Source: UBA2377 sp964525935
Lineage (GTDB): Bacteria; Verrucomicrobiota; Verrucomicrobiia; Opitutales; Opitutaceae
Length of the DNA: 64,000 bases
Direction of reading: 5' to 3'
Assembly: GCA_964525935.1 (NCBI GenBank)
Contig: CAZGJZ010000003.1
Coordinates: 496,001 to 560,000, forward strand
Below the pieces are notes generated by a model that was given only the letters and a program-made list of their open reading frames with translations, searched no databases and was not told the origin of the DNA. The position numbers and the translations under genes are program-made. How positions within the stretch are numbered: the stretch's first letter is position 1; each line of letters opens with the position of its first letter. Of the stretch, positions 16,138-24,069 are shown one piece after another.

Positions 16138-18417
16138 TCACAGCCGCACGTGGCGGAGACGGAGGGCATTGGCAATGACCGAGACGCTGCTGAAAGCCAT
16201 GGCGAGACCAGCAATCATCGGGTTGAGCAGCACACCGAAAAACGGCCAGAGCAGGCCGGCGGCGAGCGGAACGCCGAGGGCGTTGTAAACGAAGGCGAAG
16301 AACAGGTTTTGCCGGATGTTGCCCATCGTGGCGCGGGAGAGATGGATCGCTTTGGCGATGCCGCGCAGATCGCCCTGCACGAGGGTGACACCTGCGCTCT
16401 CCATCGCCACGTCGGTGCCGGTGCCCATCGCGATGCCGACGTCAGCGGCGGCGAGCGCCGGAGCGTCATTGATGCCGTCGCCGGCCATGGCGACGCGGGC
16501 TCCGCCAGTCTGGAGTTTTTGCACGAGGCTGATCTTGTCCGCGGGCTCAACCTCGGCCTCAAACTGGTCGAGCCCGAGTTTTTTGGCGACAGTGGCTGCG
16601 GTGGGGCGGTTGTCGCCGGTGGCCATGACCAGCTTCACGCCGAGGGCGTGCAGCAGAGTGATGGCCTCCGGGGTGGAGGCTTTGATGGGATCAGCCACGG
16701 CGAGCAGGCCGGCGGCGTGTCCGTCTACGGCAGCGAAGAGGACCGTCTTGCCCTCCGCCTGCAAGCCAGCGGCGCGTTCCGTGAGTGCGGCCGGCACGAC
16801 GACGCCCTCGCTCGCGAGAAACTTGGGTTTGCCCACGAGGACAGCGCGGTCGTTTACGCGTCCGGCAACGCCGCCGGCGGTAACGGAGCGGAAATCGGCC
16901 ATGGTCGGCAGTGCGAGCTGGCGCGACTCGGCCCCGCGGACGACGGCAGCGGCGAGGGGATGCTCGGAGGCGCGCTCGACGGTGGCAGCGAGCGTGAGCA
17001 GAGCGGCTTCGTCCAGATCAGCGGTGGGAATGACGTCGGTGAGGGCCGGCCGACCCTCGGTGAGCGTGCCGGTCTTGTCCACGACGAGCCACTCGACGCG
17101 GCCGAGCAGTTCGAGGGCTTCGGCATGCTTCACGAGGACACCGGCTTGTGCGCCGCGGCCGACCCCGACCATGATGGACATGGGCGTGGCGAGCCCGAGT
17201 GCGCACGGGCAGGCGATGATGAGGACGGCGACGGCGTTGACGATGGCATAGGCTAGCCGCGGTTCCGGACCGACAAAAAACCAAACGAGGAACGTGCCGA
17301 CAGCGATCGTCAGCACCGTAGGCACGAAGATGGCGGAGACGCGGTCCACGAGGCCTTGGATCGGGGCGCGGCTGCGCTGGGCCGCTGCGACCATTTGCAC
17401 GATGCGGGCGAGCAGGGAATCGGCGCCAACCTTGTCCGCACGGAAGACGAAGCTGCCAGTGGTGTTGACGGTGCCGCCCGTCACGCGGTCGCCGGGATTT
17501 TTTTCCACGGGGAGCGATTCGCCGGTGATCATGGATTCATCGATGGAGGAGGCGCCCTCCTCGATGACGCCATCGACCGGGATCTTGGCCCCGGGACGCA
17601 CGCGCAGTCGGTCGCCAGCCTGCACGGCGGCGAGAGGAATCTCCGTTTCGATTGTGCCCCCGATGCGAATGGCAGTCGGCGGAGCGAGATTGAGGAGGGC
17701 CTTGATGGCGCTGGAGGTCTGGGCACGAGCACGGAGTTCCAGCACCTGACCGACGAGCACCAGCACGATGATGACGGCGGCGGCTTCGAAATAAACGTCC
17801 ACCACACCGTGCGGGCGCATGGCGGCCGGGAAAAGCTGCGGCTGAAAAAATGCGACGAGACTGTAAAGCCACGCGGCACCGACGCCGAGTGCGATCAGTG
17901 TGAACATGTTCCAGTGGCCGGAACGCAGGGACTTAGCTCCGCGCACGAAGAACGGCCAGCCGGCCCATAGGACGACGGGAGCTGAAAGGAGAAACTGCAC
18001 CCAACGGCTGAGGCTGCCATTGGCAACATGGCCGTAAGTGGGAACCAAGTGGGCCATCGCGAGCGCAAACACTGGTGCGGTCAGGACGGCACCGATCCAG
18101 AGTCGGCGGGTCATGTCACGCAGCTCGGCGTTGTCGTCCTCATTTGCAGTGGCGGTCACGGTTTTCGGCTCCAGGGCCATGCCGCAGATCGGACAGTCGC
18201 CGGGGTGGTCCTGCTCGATCTGCGGGTGCATTGGACAGGTGTAGATTGGCTTGGCGGCGACTGGAGCGACGTAGGCGGGGTTGCGTTCAAGCATCATGCC
18301 GCATTTGGGGCAGTCCCCGGGTTGGTCCGACACCACACCCTCGCACATCGGGCAGTAGTATTTCGCTTCTTTCGCTGGCTGAATATCGGCGTGGTGGTGC
18401 TGGTGGTCGTGTTTCAT
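16138..18417 (-). CDS. copA: Copper-exporting P1B-type ATPase with two HMBD modules
   Basis: This 759-residue inner-membrane ATPase pumps monovalent copper (or silver) out of the cytoplasm. The N-terminus is His-rich (HDHQHHH), then has two YHS-like heavy-metal-binding modules (YYCPMCEGVVSDQPGDCPKC and YTCPMHPQIEQDHPGDCPIC) in place of the usual HMA domain. The intramembranous CPC motif (CPCALGLATP), phosphorylation loop DKTGTLTEG, the HP motif (SEHPLA) and GDGINDAPAL are all present. ATG at 18417 is preferred over TTG/GTG codons upstream. It sits inside the copper locus, 52 bp ahead of a small secreted gene. Confidence 0.93.
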   Translation of the reverse strand: MKHDHQHHHADIQPAKEAKYYCPMCEGVVSDQPGDCPKCGMMLERNPAYVAPVAAKPIYTCPMHPQIEQDHPGDCPICGMALEPKTVTATANEDDNAELRDMTRRLWIGAVLTAPVFALAMAHLVPTYGHVANGSLSRWVQFLLSAPVVLWAGWPFFVRGAKSLRSGHWNMFTLIALGVGAAWLYSLVAFFQPQLFPAAMRPHGVVDVYFEAAAVIIVLVLVGQVLELRARAQTSSAIKALLNLAPPTAIRIGGTIETEIPLAAVQAGDRLRVRPGAKIPVDGVIEEGASSIDESMITGESLPVEKNPGDRVTGGTVNTTGSFVFRADKVGADSLLARIVQMVAAAQRSRAPIQGLVDRVSAIFVPTVLTIAVGTFLVWFFVGPEPRLAYAIVNAVAVLIIACPCALGLATPMSIMVGVGRGAQAGVLVKHAEALELLGRVEWLVVDKTGTLTEGRPALTDVIPTADLDEAALLTLAATVERASEHPLAAAVVRGAESRQLALPTMADFRSVTAGGVAGRVNDRAVLVGKPKFLASEGVVVPAALTERAAGLQAEGKTVLFAAVDGHAAGLLAVADPIKASTPEAITLLHALGVKLVMATGDNRPTAATVAKKLGLDQFEAEVEPADKISLVQKLQTGGARVAMAGDGINDAPALAAADVGIAMGTGTDVAMESAGVTLVQGDLRGIAKAIHLSRATMGNIRQNLFFAFVYNALGVPLAAGLLWPFFGVLLNPMIAGLAMAFSSVSVIANALRLRHVRL

Positions 18418-18506
18418 AGGTTTGGGCTCTTTACCCACCAAATAGACGGAGTTGTGGGGGAATTCTTACAGTCAATCGCCCCGTCGCATCCCGCTGGGTT
18501 ATCCGG

Positions 18507-18908
18507 TTACATTTTGGCGACAGTGCGGCCGCTCTGGATCATCCAGGCCAGCCAGCCGGCCGCCACGACATCATAGGTCCCGCAGAAACCCGGATACCAG
18601 ACGGGCACGCCCGGATTGGGGATGAGGTGGCCATGAAAAAAATCAAACACCCCATGCACGAACAGGGCGGCGACCACGAACCAGAGGTTGAGTCTGAAGC
18701 CGAGGACCGAGAGGAGCATGAAACCACCCATCGCGATCCACTCCCAGGTCAGTTCCGCCGGGGAACCGCCCAAGATTGCAAACAAACCGTAAAGCGCGGC
18801 GATGACGAGCATCACGGTCGGATAAAAGGCGCGATCCCGGTCCAGCCCGATGAAACGGGCGAAAAGGGAAACGGCCAGCGCCAGACCCAAACCAATGAGA
18901 TATTCCAT
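18507..18908 (-). CDS. Small four-helix membrane protein (DUF6010-like)
   Basis: This 133-residue, very hydrophobic protein has about four membrane helices. A conserved-looking loop, FVHGVFDFFHGHLIPNPGVP, is rich in His and aromatics, and WYPGFCGTYD follows. It resembles DUF6010 membrane proteins of unknown function; that match is from memory. It lies between the ICMT-like gene and copA in the same orientation, so it is probably part of the copper locus. The His residues could bind metal, but that is only suggested. Confidence 0.65.
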   Translation of the reverse strand: MEYLIGLGLALAVSLFARFIGLDRDRAFYPTVMLVIAALYGLFAILGGSPAELTWEWIAMGGFMLLSVLGFRLNLWFVVAALFVHGVFDFFHGHLIPNPGVPVWYPGFCGTYDVVAAGWLAWMIQSGRTVAKM

Positions 18909-18941
18909 GGGATTTAAATGGAGTTGAAGTGACCGGGCGGC

Positions 18942-19403
18942 TCAAAGCCAGCGACGCACGGCGGATTGATAAGCAGTGAAGGCCGGCCCGAAGGTCGCGG
19001 CCAGGACCCTCTCCTCTGGGCCGATCTGGAGGCGGTTCATCAGGGGAATAAACGCGGCGGCAGGGATAAACGTGAGCACGTTGCCGAGGAACACACCCCA
19101 GCCCAGCAACACGAGCAGCATGCCGAGATACATCGGGTTGCGTGTCCGGTGGTAGATGCCGGAGACGACCAACTGGGAAGCGGCCGCGGGTTGCAAGGGA
19201 TTGACGGTGGTCCCTGCCCGACGGAATGAAGCCACGCCCATGAGGGCGACCCCAACGCCGGCCACGGCCAGACCAGCCGCGATGATGCGGCTCGACTGCA
19301 GGGAGAAAGCGAAGGTGGAGGTGAAGCGCGAGATTGCGGTCATTACCGCACCCAGCAGCAGGACGATGACCACGGGCGGAATTTTTAATTCGAGGGTGCG
19401 CAT
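18942..19403 (-). CDS. ICMT/PEMT-like membrane methyltransferase family protein
   Basis: This 153-residue protein has four or so hydrophobic helices and ends with the isoprenylcysteine methyltransferase-type signature: HRTRNPMYLGMLLVLLGWG, then GPEERVLAATFGPAFTAYQ. The family binds S-adenosylmethionine and methylates membrane-linked substrates; the bacterial substrates are mostly unknown. ATG at 19403 is preferred because the first hydrophobic helix follows shortly after it. It lies 14 bp after the Cys-rich mini-protein. Genes of this type are common in heavy-metal loci. Confidence 0.8.
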   Translation of the reverse strand: MRTLELKIPPVVIVLLLGAVMTAISRFTSTFAFSLQSSRIIAAGLAVAGVGVALMGVASFRRAGTTVNPLQPAAASQLVVSGIYHRTRNPMYLGMLLVLLGWGVFLGNVLTFIPAAAFIPLMNRLQIGPEERVLAATFGPAFTAYQSAVRRWL

Positions 19404-19417
19404 AACGGAAAAAGGGC

Positions 19418-19570
19418 TCAACGGGCCTGGCGCCGGCGGATTATCTGGCCAAAGTCCCAGAGGGTGAGGGTCAGAAGGGCGTTGTAGTCGTGGCAGCGGC
19501 AGCGCAGGCCGCGGCGGCAGGCGCAGTTTTTGCAGCCGCAGGCCGGAGTGGTGTTTTGGTTTTTGGTCAT
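19418..19570 (-). CDS. 50-residue metallothionein-like Cys-rich protein
   Basis: This tiny cytoplasmic protein has six cysteines packed as C-G-C-K-N-C-A-C, then C-R-C-H (residues 11-27), a pattern like metal-thiolate clusters. The remaining 23 residues are basic and hydrophobic (NALLTLTLWDFGQII). ATG at 19570 is used; an in-frame ATG at 19588 would add six residues. It lies 46 bp after the sigma factor gene and just before the ICMT-like gene, within the copper locus. The role as a copper buffer is inferred. It is no known family to me. Confidence 0.6.
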   Translation of the reverse strand: MTKNQNTTPACGCKNCACRRGLRCRCHDYNALLTLTLWDFGQIIRRRQAR

Positions 19571-19616
19571 GGAATGAATGGGTTTCATCCCGGAGACGGA
19601 CCCCGATGGGGGAATC

Positions 19617-20186
19617 TTACACGCGGCGTGATTTTTCTGGCCCGGGGTCGCAATTACAGTCGAGGCAGGCGCCGTCGGCGCAGGCACCGCAGAAAGCCTG
19701 GAGTTTGACGCGGAGCTCCTTGCGGGCCCGGTGCAGAACGACGCTGGCGTTGTTGGCCGTCATGCCGAGGTCGCTTGCCGTGGCGGCTACCGACCGGCCC
19801 TCGAGATCGACGCGGCGGAGTAATTCGGCATGTGCCGGCTTCAGCGATGGCAATAGATGTTCGAAACAGCCGCACAACACGCGTTGGGCATCGGCGTCGT
19901 CGGCGAGGGTGCTGGCGTCAGCGGTCCATGCCTCCTCCCGGCGGCGCGTGGCGTTGCGGCTGCGCGCGTGATCGATAATGACGTTGCGGAGAATCTGATA
20001 AAACCAGGCGATGCTTTTCTCGCCGTGCTTTAATTCGTCGGCGCGCTGGAGCGCCTTGATGAGTCCGTTTTGGAGAAGATCTTCGGCGTCGGCGGGATTG
20101 CCGATGCGCGAGACGAGGAAGGCTTTGAAAGCACTGCGGTGAGCGAGCAGCGCGGACGCGACGTCGGACGGGCTGTGCCGGGGCAT
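19617..20186 (-). CDS. CorE-like ECF sigma factor with Cys-rich C-terminal domain
   Basis: This 189-residue sigma-70 family regulator has region 2 at about 15-85 (DAEDLLQNGLIKAL; WFYQILRNVIIDHARSR) and region 4 at about 112-162 (RSVAATASDLGMTANNASVVLHRAR). A cysteine-rich tail at 166-179 holds five cysteines (C166, C169, C174, C177, C179), and a CGC pair lies in the linker (105-107). This layout matches the CorE group, in which copper binding to the tail controls the sigma factor directly. No anti-sigma gene is nearby, which also fits. It is probably the regulator of the surrounding locus. Confidence 0.85.
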   Translation of the reverse strand: MPRHSPSDVASALLAHRSAFKAFLVSRIGNPADAEDLLQNGLIKALQRADELKHGEKSIAWFYQILRNVIIDHARSRNATRRREEAWTADASTLADDADAQRVLCGCFEHLLPSLKPAHAELLRRVDLEGRSVAATASDLGMTANNASVVLHRARKELRVKLQAFCGACADGACLDCNCDPGPEKSRRV

Positions 20187-20246
20187 GCGGCGAAATATGG
20201 CCGCGTTCCGCCGGACGTAAAGGGCGGTTTGGCGCCCCGCAAAGGG

Positions 20247-20561
20247 TCATTTACCCGATGCACTTTCCTGGGCGGCGAGTTTCGCGAGATATTTTTCAGG
20301 ATTCTTCAGGAATTTCTTTTCGCAGGGTTTACAGCAGAATTTGATGGTCTGGCCCTGGTAGACGAACGTGACCTCGTCGCCCATCGAGTCCAGGTCGCTG
20401 TCGGTCACGAGGCAGACTTTCAGGGGATACGGCTTGTGGTGGCCCTTGGTGATCGGTTTTGTCGCGGCAGCTGGCAGCGTAACGGGAACGGTCGACTGCG
20501 CTGCGACGAACGGCGCGGTCAAAGCGAAGAGCATGACGAGGAAGCGGCGGTTGGTTTTCAT
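20247..20561 (-). CDS. Exported YHS/TRASH-like Cys protein
   Basis: This 104-residue protein has a signal peptide (RRFLVMLFALTAPFVAA). Its C-terminal half holds the pattern YPLKVCLVTDSDLDSMGD...FCCKPCEKKFLKNPEKYL, a treble-clef-like metal-binding fold similar to YHS/TRASH domains. ATG at 20561 is preferred since the basic MKTNRRF start precedes the hydrophobic core. A paralogue lies at 23040-23438. It sits 60 bp upstream of the sigma factor gene. Periplasmic copper binding is inferred. Confidence 0.75.
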   Translation of the reverse strand: MKTNRRFLVMLFALTAPFVAAQSTVPVTLPAAATKPITKGHHKPYPLKVCLVTDSDLDSMGDEVTFVYQGQTIKFCCKPCEKKFLKNPEKYLAKLAAQESASGK

Positions 20562-20665
20562 GTGCGAAACGAATGGGACGGAGTCAGTGTTCATGATGGG
20601 ATTTACTGAGTAGACGGAGTCTGGGCCTTGATCTTACAGATGGGCTGGGTCGTATGGTGTGCACC

Positions 20666-22951
20666 TTAAAAGCGGAAGCCGGCGCCGGCACCCAGGCCGT
20701 AGTCGGAATCGTAGGTGCTGATGATCGAGAGGCGTTTGGTCAGCGTGTAGGAAGCGCTGACCTGCCAGGAAAATTTTTCCGCCGTGTCGTATTCGGCGCG
20801 GGGCATGAGGCCGAGGCGCGAGGTGAGCGGGAGCATTTTGGCGAGCGCGACGCGGGCATCACCGTTGCTCTGAACTGTGGTCGTGAAGTCGACCAGGTAG
20901 GGGAACCGATAGGTGGCGCCGGCGATGACGGCATCATGGCCCGCCATCATGTTCGTGAGGCGGTAGCCGGCGAAGGCGGTCCAACGCGGGTTGAAATAGC
21001 GCGAATAGGTCGCGTCGATTTCGTATTCGGTGGCGTCGACGTTTTTCCAGCCGGTCTCCCACATGAGATTCAGGTTGTCGCGTCCGCGCTGAATCGTGCC
21101 CATGCCCATGCTCAGGTGCGATTGCACACTGCCGTCGATCCAGGCGTAGGTGTGCGGCATGCCGTGTTCGCCCAAGTTGGGGCGGTAGGCGGGAGTGGAA
21201 GACGAGTTGAGCGTTGAAGGTTTGGAGTTGAGAGACGAAGTCCCGGACGCAGCTAAACCGTCGTTGGCGGGGGCGGACTTTTCGGCGGCGCGAATCTGAT
21301 CGCCGGCGGGATAGCTAAACACCCGCGCCATACCGGACATCATGTGGTAGAGGAGATGGCAGTGGAAGAGCCAGTCGCGGTCTTCATCGGCGTAGAACTC
21401 GATGATGCGGCGACTCATCGGCGGCACGTCCACGGTGTGCTTGAGCGGTGCGTAGGCCGGATCGACGGCATCGGGCATGAGGAGACGGAAGAAGTGGCCG
21501 TGGAGATGCATCGGATGGTGCATCATCGTGTTGTTCACGAGCACGAGCCGGAGGATTTCGCCTTTTTTTACCGGGATCGTGCTTTGTTCCTCGATGGGCC
21601 GGCCGTTGATCGACCACAGGTAGCGCATCATGTCGCCGGTGAGCTTGAGCGTGACTTCGCGCACGGGTGCGCCGGCGGGGAGCGTGGTGGGCTGAGTGGC
21701 CTTCAGGCGCTTGTAGGGCGGCAGGGGACGCTCGCCCTCGGCGGCGAGGGCCTCGGCGTCGGAGAGTTCCCCGCTGTCGTCGAGTTGATCGAGCACGGCG
21801 GCGAGGGTGGCGTTCATGCTGTAGGCGTTGAGCGGGCCGGGGGCCGGGGCGGCGTGCGCCGCGCCTTCGCCCACGAAGAGCGAGGCGTGGCCGGAATTGT
21901 CCTGGGCGGTGGCGCGCACTTCCCAGGCGCCGGACGACGGCACGGTCACGAGCACGTCGTAAGTTTCCGCCATGCCGATGAGGAGCCGCTGCTGGTGGAT
22001 GGGCACCACGTCGATCCCGTCGGCGGCGATGAGGGTGAGCGGACCGGCGGCGGAGCTGAGATAAAAGTAAGTCGAAGCGGCGGCGTTGATCACGCGCAGG
22101 CGGATGGTTTCGCCGGGAAGGGCGGCGAGATGCTGGCGGGGCCGGCCGTTAACGAGGAAGGCGTCGTAGGCCACGTCGGACACGTCCATCGGCGGGAGGC
22201 GCGATTTTTCGCGGTTGAGATAATCCGACAGGTGGCCGGCTCGGATCGCACCCAACAGGGACTGCGCCGTGCCCTTGCGGATCGCATACCAATCGCTGCC
22301 GCGCAGCAGGGTGCGCATGACCTCGTCGGGGTTTTCGTTGGTCCAGTCGGAGAGCACGATCACGGCTTCGCGATCGATATGCGGGAGGTCGGTGCGGGCG
22401 GGAGTGCCGGCCTTCGGCTCGACCACAATGCTGCCATATACGCCGCGTTGCTCCTGCAAGCCGGTGTGACTGTGATACCAATAAGTGCCGCTGTGCTTGA
22501 GGAGAAACTCGAAGGTGCGGGATTCGCCGGCGCGGATGGGCGGCGTGGTGAGGTAAGGGACGCCGTCCTCGAGGTTGGGGAGCAGGAGGCCGTGCCAGTG
22601 CGTCGAGGTCTCTTCGTGGGCGAGGCGGTTGTTGACGTGGATGCGGGCGATCTCGCCTTCGCGAAAACGCAGCGTGGGCCCGGGCACGGAACCGTTGATG
22701 GCGAGAGCCTGCACCGGCCGGCCGGCCGGCGACAGCGTCATCGCGGTGATATCGAGGGTGTATTCGACGACCGGTGCGTCGGGATAGAGTTGCGATGCCT
22801 TGGGGGCGAGTTCGCGCGCCAGCCAGGCGTCTTTCCCCAAGCCGCCGCACTCCTTGCAGGCGTAGGCGGCGTGGGCGGTGAAGAGCATCAAGCCGATGGA
22901 GACGCGCAGCACGAGCGGACGGGCGCGAGCGAAGGGAAAGGAGAGTTTCAT
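20666..22951 (-). CDS. Multicopper oxidase fused to a CopB-like outer-membrane barrel
   Basis: This 761-residue exported protein joins two copper-resistance functions. Residues about 60-545 are a CopA/PcoA-type multicopper oxidase with copper ligands HWH (118-120), HSH (160-162), HPMHLHGH (near 478) and HCHLLYH (near 529), plus a signal peptide and CKEC early on. A low-complexity linker (about 550-590) includes SLNSKPSTLN. Residues about 593-761 look like CopB: MPHTYAWIDGSVQSHLSMGM, then alternating beta strands to a terminal Phe (GAGFRF). CopA and CopB are usually separate neighbours. The linker DNA (21206-21234) matches an intergenic repeat found elsewhere in the window. Confidence 0.88.
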   Translation of the reverse strand: MKLSFPFARARPLVLRVSIGLMLFTAHAAYACKECGGLGKDAWLARELAPKASQLYPDAPVVEYTLDITAMTLSPAGRPVQALAINGSVPGPTLRFREGEIARIHVNNRLAHEETSTHWHGLLLPNLEDGVPYLTTPPIRAGESRTFEFLLKHSGTYWYHSHTGLQEQRGVYGSIVVEPKAGTPARTDLPHIDREAVIVLSDWTNENPDEVMRTLLRGSDWYAIRKGTAQSLLGAIRAGHLSDYLNREKSRLPPMDVSDVAYDAFLVNGRPRQHLAALPGETIRLRVINAAASTYFYLSSAAGPLTLIAADGIDVVPIHQQRLLIGMAETYDVLVTVPSSGAWEVRATAQDNSGHASLFVGEGAAHAAPAPGPLNAYSMNATLAAVLDQLDDSGELSDAEALAAEGERPLPPYKRLKATQPTTLPAGAPVREVTLKLTGDMMRYLWSINGRPIEEQSTIPVKKGEILRLVLVNNTMMHHPMHLHGHFFRLLMPDAVDPAYAPLKHTVDVPPMSRRIIEFYADEDRDWLFHCHLLYHMMSGMARVFSYPAGDQIRAAEKSAPANDGLAASGTSSLNSKPSTLNSSSTPAYRPNLGEHGMPHTYAWIDGSVQSHLSMGMGTIQRGRDNLNLMWETGWKNVDATEYEIDATYSRYFNPRWTAFAGYRLTNMMAGHDAVIAGATYRFPYLVDFTTTVQSNGDARVALAKMLPLTSRLGLMPRAEYDTAEKFSWQVSASYTLTKRLSIISTYDSDYGLGAGAGFRF
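21206..21234. repeat. GTTGAG-family repeat inside coding sequence
   Basis: The plus strand reads GTTGAGCGTTGAAGG then TTTGGAGTTGAGAG. Intergenic relatives occur at 44777-44807 and 51190-51220. Here it encodes the SLNSKPSTLN linker between the oxidase and barrel halves. Confidence 0.7.
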
Positions 22952-23039
22952 GGGAGGGAAACGCGACGGGTTTCGCAGCAGGGAGAGGCGCTGGCCGGAA
23001 CGTGATCGTGCCAGCCAGCGCAGGGATCAGCCGGGTAGC

Positions 23040-23438
23040 TCAGCGACCGGCCGACGCGGCCCCGGCGGGTTTTTCGCCCTGAGCCTGCGTGGCAGCGTCG
23101 ATCAGCTTGAGATACTTTTGCGGATCCTTGTTGAAGGTCTTGATGCAGCTTTCGCAGCAAAAGCGAACAAGCCGGTCGGCCTGGCCGGCCTGCTTATAGA
23201 TATAGTCGATGGGCGGTCCCATGTCGCCATCCTCGAGTTTGTCGCCGGAAACCACGCAGGTATCGAGCGGGTAGGCGGCGGCTACGGCCGGCTGGCAGCA
23301 ATCCTTGGCGGATGAGCAGCAGGCGGCGGTGGATTTCTGGCAACAGGACGGGCTGGAGCCGGCGGCTTGGGCGACCGCACCGGTGCAGCCGGCGAGGAGG
23401 AGAATGCGGATCAGGGTGGAACGAAAAAATGAAGACAT
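23040..23438 (-). CDS. Exported YHS/TRASH-like Cys protein, paralogue
   Basis: This 132-residue exported protein has a hydrophobic leader (IRILLLAGCTGAVAQA) that may be a lipoprotein or ordinary signal. A cysteine-dense segment follows (SCCQKSTAACCSSAKDCC), then the same module as the 20247-20561 protein: YPLDTCVVSGDKLEDGD...RFCCESCIKTFNKDPQKYL. It lies 88 bp upstream of the oxidase gene on the same strand. Copper binding in the periplasm is inferred from the cysteines and the location. Confidence 0.75.
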   Translation of the reverse strand: MSSFFRSTLIRILLLAGCTGAVAQAAGSSPSCCQKSTAACCSSAKDCCQPAVAAAYPLDTCVVSGDKLEDGDMGPPIDYIYKQAGQADRLVRFCCESCIKTFNKDPQKYLKLIDAATQAQGEKPAGAASAGR

Positions 23439-23471
23439 GATGAAAGAAGGTTAAAGGATGAGGGACGCACG

Positions 23472-23512
23472 CACCGCGATGCGGTGACGTGAATTCGGCG
23501 GGATACGCCGAA
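23472..23512. terminator. Tandem hairpins between two copper-locus genes
   Basis: CACCGC/GCGGTG (23472-23477 with 23481-23486) and TTCGGCG/CGCCGAA (23494-23500 with 23506-23512) lie in the 98-bp gap between the genes at 23537-23902 and 23040-23438. No T-run follows, so they could be an attenuator, a processing site or an operator instead of a full terminator. Confidence 0.4.
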
Positions 23513-23536
23513 ACGGGACACACCAATCCTGGCTTC

Positions 23537-23902
23537 TTAGATCAAATAACTGCAGTGCGTCGCAAACAGCGGGACACTCGCAGGAGGCTCCATCCGGTCC
23601 GGCGTGAAACGGACAATCGGACGAGGCGATGACTTCACGAAGGTGAAGTAAAATTTTTCTACACTCGCGCGGGAGGGTTTGGCGGCGCGGCGCAATTCAG
23701 CCCGGGCGGTGGTGGTCGCGGCCTGGGCTAGGGTCGGAAGTGACGGGGCGGAGGCCGGCGGGGCGCAATCCGGCATGTCGCAGCTGCCAGGGACATCGCA
23801 GCACGAGCACGCGTCCGTGTCGGCGCCGGGCAGCGTCACCGGCTGCACCTGCGCGAGCGCGGTGCAGAAGACGGCGAGGAAAAGCCAGACGAGACGTTTC
23901 AT
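23537..23902 (-). CDS. Small exported Cys-rich protein, first gene of the copper locus
   Basis: This 121-residue protein has a clear signal peptide (MKRLVWLFLAVFCTALAQ) and then a cysteine cluster ACSCCDVPGSCDMPDC. The C-terminus (YFTFVKSSPRPIVRFTPDR) has no motif I know. ATG at 23902 is used because the upstream in-frame extension comes from a repeat-rich region. It is the most upstream gene of the minus-strand copper run. Metal binding is inferred. Confidence 0.65.
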   Translation of the reverse strand: MKRLVWLFLAVFCTALAQVQPVTLPGADTDACSCCDVPGSCDMPDCAPPASAPSLPTLAQAATTTARAELRRAAKPSRASVEKFYFTFVKSSPRPIVRFTPDRMEPPASVPLFATHCSYLI

Positions 23903-23960
23903 GAGGGACACGGCACGGATACGCGTGGGAGGCGTCGGCGCAAGCGAGATTATGAGAATA

Positions 23961-24058
23961 CAGCCACGGAGACGCGGAGGCACGGAGTTCAAGCCGGCGC
24001 ACCCGAAAAGTAATCAAATACAGCAGAGGTTCTCCGGGTCTCGGTGCCTTCGTGGCTA
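23961..24058. repeat. Inverted repeat, diverged copy of the CCACG(A/G)AG family
   Basis: Left arm 23961-23988 (core CCACGGAGACGCGGAGG) and right arm about 24032-24058 (core CTCGGTGCCTTCGTGG) form a long imperfect hairpin in the gap between pyk and the copper locus. It may end pyk transcription; that is inferred. Confidence 0.6.
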
Positions 24059-24069
24059 ATCAGGGAGAC

